NCBI GenBank assembly: GCA_946965045.2
Contig: OX337242.1
Span: 1,364,001-1,428,000, forward strand
DNA length: 64,000 bases
Direction of reading: 5' to 3'
Source: Epithemia pelagica
Lineage: Eukaryota; Bacillariophyta; Bacillariophyceae; Surirellales; Surirellaceae
Positions 59,648 to 64,000 of the stretch are shown here, one piece after another. The translations under genes were made by a program, and so were the position numbers. Each line of letters opens with the position of its first letter. The stretch's first letter is position 1. The notes beneath the pieces were generated by a model. It did no database searches, was not told the origin of the DNA, and was given only the letters and a program-made list of their open reading frames with translations.

Positions 59648-61815
59648 CTAGACGTCGTCCAACGCAGAGTCTTGGAAATTTGCAAAGGACTCGTGGAAAT
59701 TGGAATCATCTTCAGACGTAGAATCCTCGACATCGTGCTCCCCATTGGATTCGTCGACATGCTTCTTCTTGCTTTTCTTTTTCTTCTTTTTCTTTTTCTT
59801 GTCCTTTTTCTTCTTGGTGCTATCGTCATTCACTTCGGACTCCACAAAAGATTCATGCAACTCCGAATCGCTGGCAGCAGTGCCCACGAAGGACTCTTGG
59901 AAATCAGAATCTTCGACCGCGCTAGAGTAGTCTCCGTCCTCTTCATCACCAAAGAACTCAGGATTGTCCTTTTTCTTATGTTTCTTTTTGTGCTTCTTTT
60001 TGTGTTTCTTCTGTTTCTCTTCAACGACAGCCGACACGTCAACAGATTCGGAATGATCTGTATCCTCATAGTACTCACCATCCTCTCGATATTCTTTCTT
60101 TTTCTTCTTTTTCTTTTTCTTCTTCTTCTTGGCTTCGCCTGCTTCCCCGTCTAGAGTGGCAACAACAGGGATGGCCGCAGCGGGAACAGGCTCGGCCAAA
60201 GAGAAATCCGGCTCATTCGACCCAAAAAACGACTCAGGATCAGGCCGCACTTCATATGCTTGGATTTCTCCTTTCGATACGGTCATATCGTACCCATGAC
60301 TGTCATTGTTGGTGCTATCCATTAGATGCTCTGTTTCGTCCTCGGCATCCGCTTCGTACGTGTCGTCAAGTTGTTCTTGTTTCTGGTTGTCTCCACCTCC
60401 ACCTCGGTCCTCAATGACAGAGGTGGCTACGGGTGTGGGTAGAGCCCGACTTTGGAAATGCCCATCGAGTACAAGACTGGATCGCACAAACCATTCATCA
60501 TCATGATCTCGATCTGTTTCAATCACTGGTAGAGGACGCGGATACGGGTCCACCACAAGCACGCTATCGCAGCAACAACCACGATCCGCCGTTCTTCGGA
60601 AACGAGCCAGTCGATACTTGGGTACTCCTCGTGCTGTACATGCAAACAAGTCAAGTCAGACGTTTGTCGTGCAATTGTCATGTAATCAATATACTTCTCC
60701 GTCGACACAACTGGATCACTGCACCAATGTTATTTACCTTGAGCATAGTCTTCCAAAGCCTTTCTCCAGATTGCAAGAAACTCTTCGCTGGCCACAGCGG
60801 CGGGAGGAAAAACAACTTGTCAGACCCAAAAGTAAATGATTGATCGATCCTCCCATGGGTGTACGATGTTTCGTTCAAACACCTCCAGCTTCTCCTCCAT
60901 CTTTTGTCCGTGGAAAAACTTGTTCACTTACCGTCGCGCAGCAGCCATCACAGTCACAGCAAGTGTCACAGCTAGAAAAAGGATTGCAAAAACCCATACC
61001 CACGTCGTACAGTGGAAGGCCAAAGCATAAACAAGTGCGGAGATCGAAAAAGTTACAACGAGAGGAACTGATCACTTCTCCGCAACACGGACTATGAATT
61101 ATGAAAGGTTGGTGAGATATCAAGATTTATATCGATATTTCAGTGAAGCCACCACAGATTTCACGTACCGGCAGTCAATCAGGGCGCAACAAAACCTCGG
61201 TGTCCCGCTGGAAATCACGGGAGGACCGAGACAGACGCATGGGATACAGAAGCAGCAGGTCCCTGATGCGCTCGGAAGCTTATCAAAATAGCTGACTGTC
61301 ACCTGGTCCTTGATACATATCTCTTGTGAGAGACAGAGACTGGGATAGGGATGAGAAAGGAAGATTGTTCTCAACACACGCAATGTTTTCAGCTCTTGAG
61401 AAGTTGTTCCTTACCAGGGGAAACAAGGTCGATTGTACTCGATTCTATTCTCATATACTCGAGCATAGAAGCGTTTCTTGGCGGCCTTGGGAACAAAGCA
61501 CTGACAACATATACAAGGGCAGCAGGGACAGGGAGCAAATTCTTTAAATTCCAGTTCGCCATAGAGACGTGCGCCTGCCGAGGGAGCCAATTTCTTGGAC
61601 ATTCCAAAGGACTGATTGTTTGAGTTTACAACCACTGGAGGCCTCACAGAAGGTTCCTTGCTGGTCTGCTGATGAATGGACGTGTGGGAAGCCTCACATG
61701 TCAAAGCAGACGACGAAGACGCTGCCATGGACTTTTCGACCATGGATCGATGCGATTTCGAAAGATTCTTGGCCGTCGATGTGGACTTCATATGCGCAGG
61801 TCCAAGGGAAAACAT
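59648..61815 (-). CDS. Multi-exon Cys-rich protein with Lys/Asp-rich C-terminal tail
   Basis: Five or more exons. Exon A 61815-61415 (ATG MFSLGPAHMK; ends NRPCFP-), exon B 61339-61169, exon C from 61091, an exon ending 60738, and the last exon 60633-59648. The A-B, B-C and last junctions keep frame with GT-AG introns of 75, 77 and 104 nt. The end of exon C (donor 60932 or earlier) and the start of the next exon are uncertain, because the phase does not match with the strongest donor. The Cys-rich core reads GARLYGELEFKEFAPCPCCP, KKRFYARVYENRIEYNRPCF, DQVTVSYFDKLPSASGTCCF, GTPRFCCALIDC and SSSRCNFFDLRTCLCFG, then EEFLAIWRKALEDYA. The tail has long Lys runs alternating with acidic repeats (ED-x-DFQESFV, DSELHESFV, DSNFHESFA). 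Family not recognised; membrane association via Cys clusters is possible. Confidence 0.65.
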
Positions 61816-62503
61816 GGTAGAAGCCTTTTTCACCCCGTCGTCGGGGTACTTCGCTTTCGGAAACTTTCAAGGTGGCTGAAGGTACACACAAAAGTGGATC
61901 TTTGTTATATTTTCTTGACTTGAGACAAACGATGCAAGTTGCCGTGTGAGACTTGCATCTTGCATGTGTTTTTACGCTTTGTCTGTTCAGAGTTCAGACT
62001 CTCATTTTTTAAGACCGATTCGGAACAGGCTTGTCATACAGCGAGCGTGCACCCGTACTCTTGAACCGAGACTAAGTGATTGTACAGAGACTACGAGTAC
62101 TCATATCGTATATGTATTGTAAGAGTGCGCGTGTGCCCGCGTGACGACCGTCTCATTTTTTGTTCCCGTTCATCCCTCATGTTTCTGTGTTTTGCCCAGA
62201 GTCGGTGAAGATGATGAGAGTCTCGTTCTTGTCCCAACGCATATGGTAGATTGTACCTACCCGAAGCGATCCTCCATTTTCTCTTCTGTACCAACCCACG
62301 GACTCTCCGTCGTTGCTCTGACGTCCTGGGCCTGCCATCGGCATATTACTCTAAGAACTAGAAACCGTTGAAAACCCCAAAAGATCTATGCTACTTCGGG
62401 AAAAATATAGAATCCGTAACATGATAGGGATCAGTGTCGCCTTTTGGTCTCGGTTGTTCGCAAGAGATGAACACGATACCAATAGTTTTATCATGGCATG
62501 ACT
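61816..62503. other. Intergenic upstream of the Cys-rich gene
   Basis: About 690 bp between the 5' end of the Cys-rich gene and the 3' end of the oxygenase gene. A 76-codon plus frame at 62141-62371 has no features. Nothing else seen. Confidence 0.35.
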
Positions 62504-63832
62504 TTAGTCAAAGAACTCAGCGTATTTTTGCTCGTAAATGACGGTCTTTCGAGGACAATGGCCTTGCACCACACGATGTACTGTCGCACTTGGCAAACCA
62601 GCAGCCATCTGCAAGGCTTTTCCTGCAAATAAGAGGAGCTGACATTGATTTGGTTCGTCTGGCAAAAGTGGACTGTTTGGACCATCGCACTCGAGCCATT
62701 TGCCCTTGTGCCATAGTTGCAAACCACGCGAAAAGGGCCAAATAAAGGGTTCAACCACGCACAAGGATGGATCCACGTGCGCCTTTACTGCGATTGGTGT
62801 CGTATCATCCGGTTGCTGGAGTGTGGGACTTTTCTCGTCGGAAGGGGGAAGCGCCGTTTCATTGAAATAATGCATGGCATAAAACACAGAAAAGTCTCCG
62901 GACCGGTCTCGAATGGACCCTGGAGGTAATTCAAAGTAAGCTGCCTGATGCTTGGTCGTTCCGTTAGCTGTACTTTTGGGAGACCAAGAAGAAGCATACG
63001 AATACGGTCGTTTCCGTCTCCTCACTACACCTGGTGGTGTGGATTGATTGCTCATGCCGTTATCCCCCAATGTACCCGTCATATTTTCACAATGCTTCAA
63101 TACCAAGTCCAGCACGGCATCCGTCAAATGTCGCAGGAGGGCCATGCTTTGCAAGAACAGTGTGCGTTGTTCGCGAGACACAAACTTGACTTCATCCGGA
63201 TCCAAACCACCTGCAAGTCGTACAATTTCTCGAATCTGGTCTTCTGTTCTTTCGTATCCCAATCGATACATGGGAACATCTCGTTCTGAAACATAGATCA
63301 TGTTGGATGTCATGCGTTCCGCGTGTGTAGGGAACAATTGCTCTCCTTTTATATGAGACCAAAGATTTGTCAAGATTTGACCTGGTTTAGATTCTGTAGG
63401 ACATGTGATTAGGAATGCTCCATGTTCACAGAGAGCACGGTGCAGATCTTTCGCTAGGGATTTGACAATTTCTCTTTCGCAGCCTTGATAGAGGAGTGCG
63501 TTGTGACATAGGAAAATTTCATTCAATGCGAATGAGGGAAGAATCGGAACGTTTCCTTGGCCTTTTGGGGCGCTATGTTGTAGAGGCGACAATACAGAGA
63601 AGCGTGATGTTGGTTGAAGGGAAACAGACATCTCCTGGTGCCCCTTCAAAGAGCATGGTAGGAGGTTGGTTCAAAAGGGGGTTTTGTTCTATTTGTTGGG
63701 TGGTTGTGTGAGGGGTACCTGTTCAAATTGCTGTCCAGGGAACGGAAGTGAATCCATCCAGCTCTTCGCCGCAGTCAGTCGAAACGACCAACGCATATTC
63801 TCGCGGAGTCCCGGAGAGCTTTCCATTGTCAT
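62504..63832 (-). CDS. 2-oxoglutarate/Fe(II)-dependent oxygenase (isopenicillin-N-synthase-like)
   Basis: Two exons, 63832-63719 and 63634-62504, with an 84-nt intron (gtaccc...caccag) at a codon boundary, give 414 residues. The first exon supplies MTMESSPGLRENMRWSF to PGQQFEQ. The second starts a DIOX-N-like segment (EIVKSLAKDLHRALCEHGAF). The jelly-roll ligands are visible: AVKAHVDPSLCVV (His ~324, Asp ~326), RGLQLWHKGKWLEC, then LPSATVHRVVQGHCPRKTVI with the third ligand His ~392 and the 2OG-binding Arg ~400. This H-x-D...H...R set is that of plant-type 2OG dioxygenases, which hydroxylate or desaturate small molecules. Middle insertions (GVVRRRKRPYSYASSW) are not typical. Substrate unknown. 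Confidence 0.8.
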
Positions 63833-64000
63833 CACAGGTTTGGTTGACTTGCGTTTGACCGTGGTCAATCGGAATAGTACATACATAGAGATTCTATACG
63901 AGTACAGTCAATGAGAACTTTGCGCACGCGAGAGGCAGCGCTTTCCTGACATGGCAACGAATGAAGATCCGAGGCATGGGTAAAAACTAATTCATTCCCC
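63833..64000. other. Window end, upstream of the oxygenase gene
   Basis: Only 168 bp remain; presumed promoter of the minus-strand oxygenase. Nothing else visible. Confidence 0.4.

Noticed and set aside
59591-60154. Very hydrophobic Phe/Leu-rich plus-strand frame resembling a membrane protein
   Set aside because: It is antisense of the Lys-rich repeats of the Cys/Lys-rich gene (AAG codons read as CTT), so the hydrophobicity is an artefact.

Overview
The window reads as nuclear DNA of a unicellular photosynthetic stramenopile, most likely a diatom. Genes stand alone on both strands without operons. The introns I can define are short GT-AG introns of about 84-140 nt. Proteins carry long Ser, Asn, Asp, Glu or Gln tracts. 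Two proteins (DUF4239-like at 5183 and S1-domain at 47796) start with a signal peptide followed by a Phe-containing cleavage motif of the ASAFAP type that directs diatom plastid import. The repertoire is eukaryotic: alpha-SNAP, Prp40, a KDM4-like JmjC demethylase, phospholipid scramblase, a fused dehydroquinase/shikimate dehydrogenase and a SARNP/Tho1-like SAP protein. No viral, bacterial-operon, CRISPR, rRNA or convincing tRNA locus was seen.

Layout. 0-7 kb: two paralogous SBF-like transporters on the minus strand (the first cut by the window edge), with a multi-frame coding remnant between them, then a plastid-targeted DUF4239-like protein. 7-16 kb: quinolinate synthase, a TPR-like protein, a low-complexity protein with an Asn tract, and a large Ser/Lys-rich protein split by an apparent one-base frameshift. 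16-28 kb: Prp40-like splicing factor divergent from alpha-SNAP, a SAP-domain RNP, then a permuted NlpC/P60-like protein and the shikimate-pathway AroDE fusion. The last two are bracketed by inverted copies of a small RING gene, one copy intact and one broken. 28-40 kb: a giant P1B heavy-metal ATPase divergent from a KDM4-like demethylase, then an SDR gene and a PNPO-like gene that each carry one in-frame stop, then a scramblase. 40-56 kb: a GtrA-like membrane protein, an internally duplicated protein of unknown family, a HIT hydrolase, a plastid S1 protein, a WW-domain protein with a probable 3n intron, and a large dsRNA-binding protein. 56-64 kb: a 1.6 kb gene-free stretch rich in one short motif, a protein with a C2-like segment, a multi-exon Cys-rich/Lys-rich protein and a 2OG-Fe(II) oxygenase.

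The neighbours do not form one pathway. NAD synthesis, B6 metabolism, aromatic amino acid synthesis, RNA processing and membrane traffic are interleaved as in an ordinary gene-dense euchromatic region. The most unusual signals are the inverted RING duplication around the aroDE locus, the two neighbouring genes with single nonsense codons, a duplicated CGDC motif in the metal ATPase, the two-fold repeated unknown protein, and an octamer (TAGGAGTA) seen ten times, only between genes.
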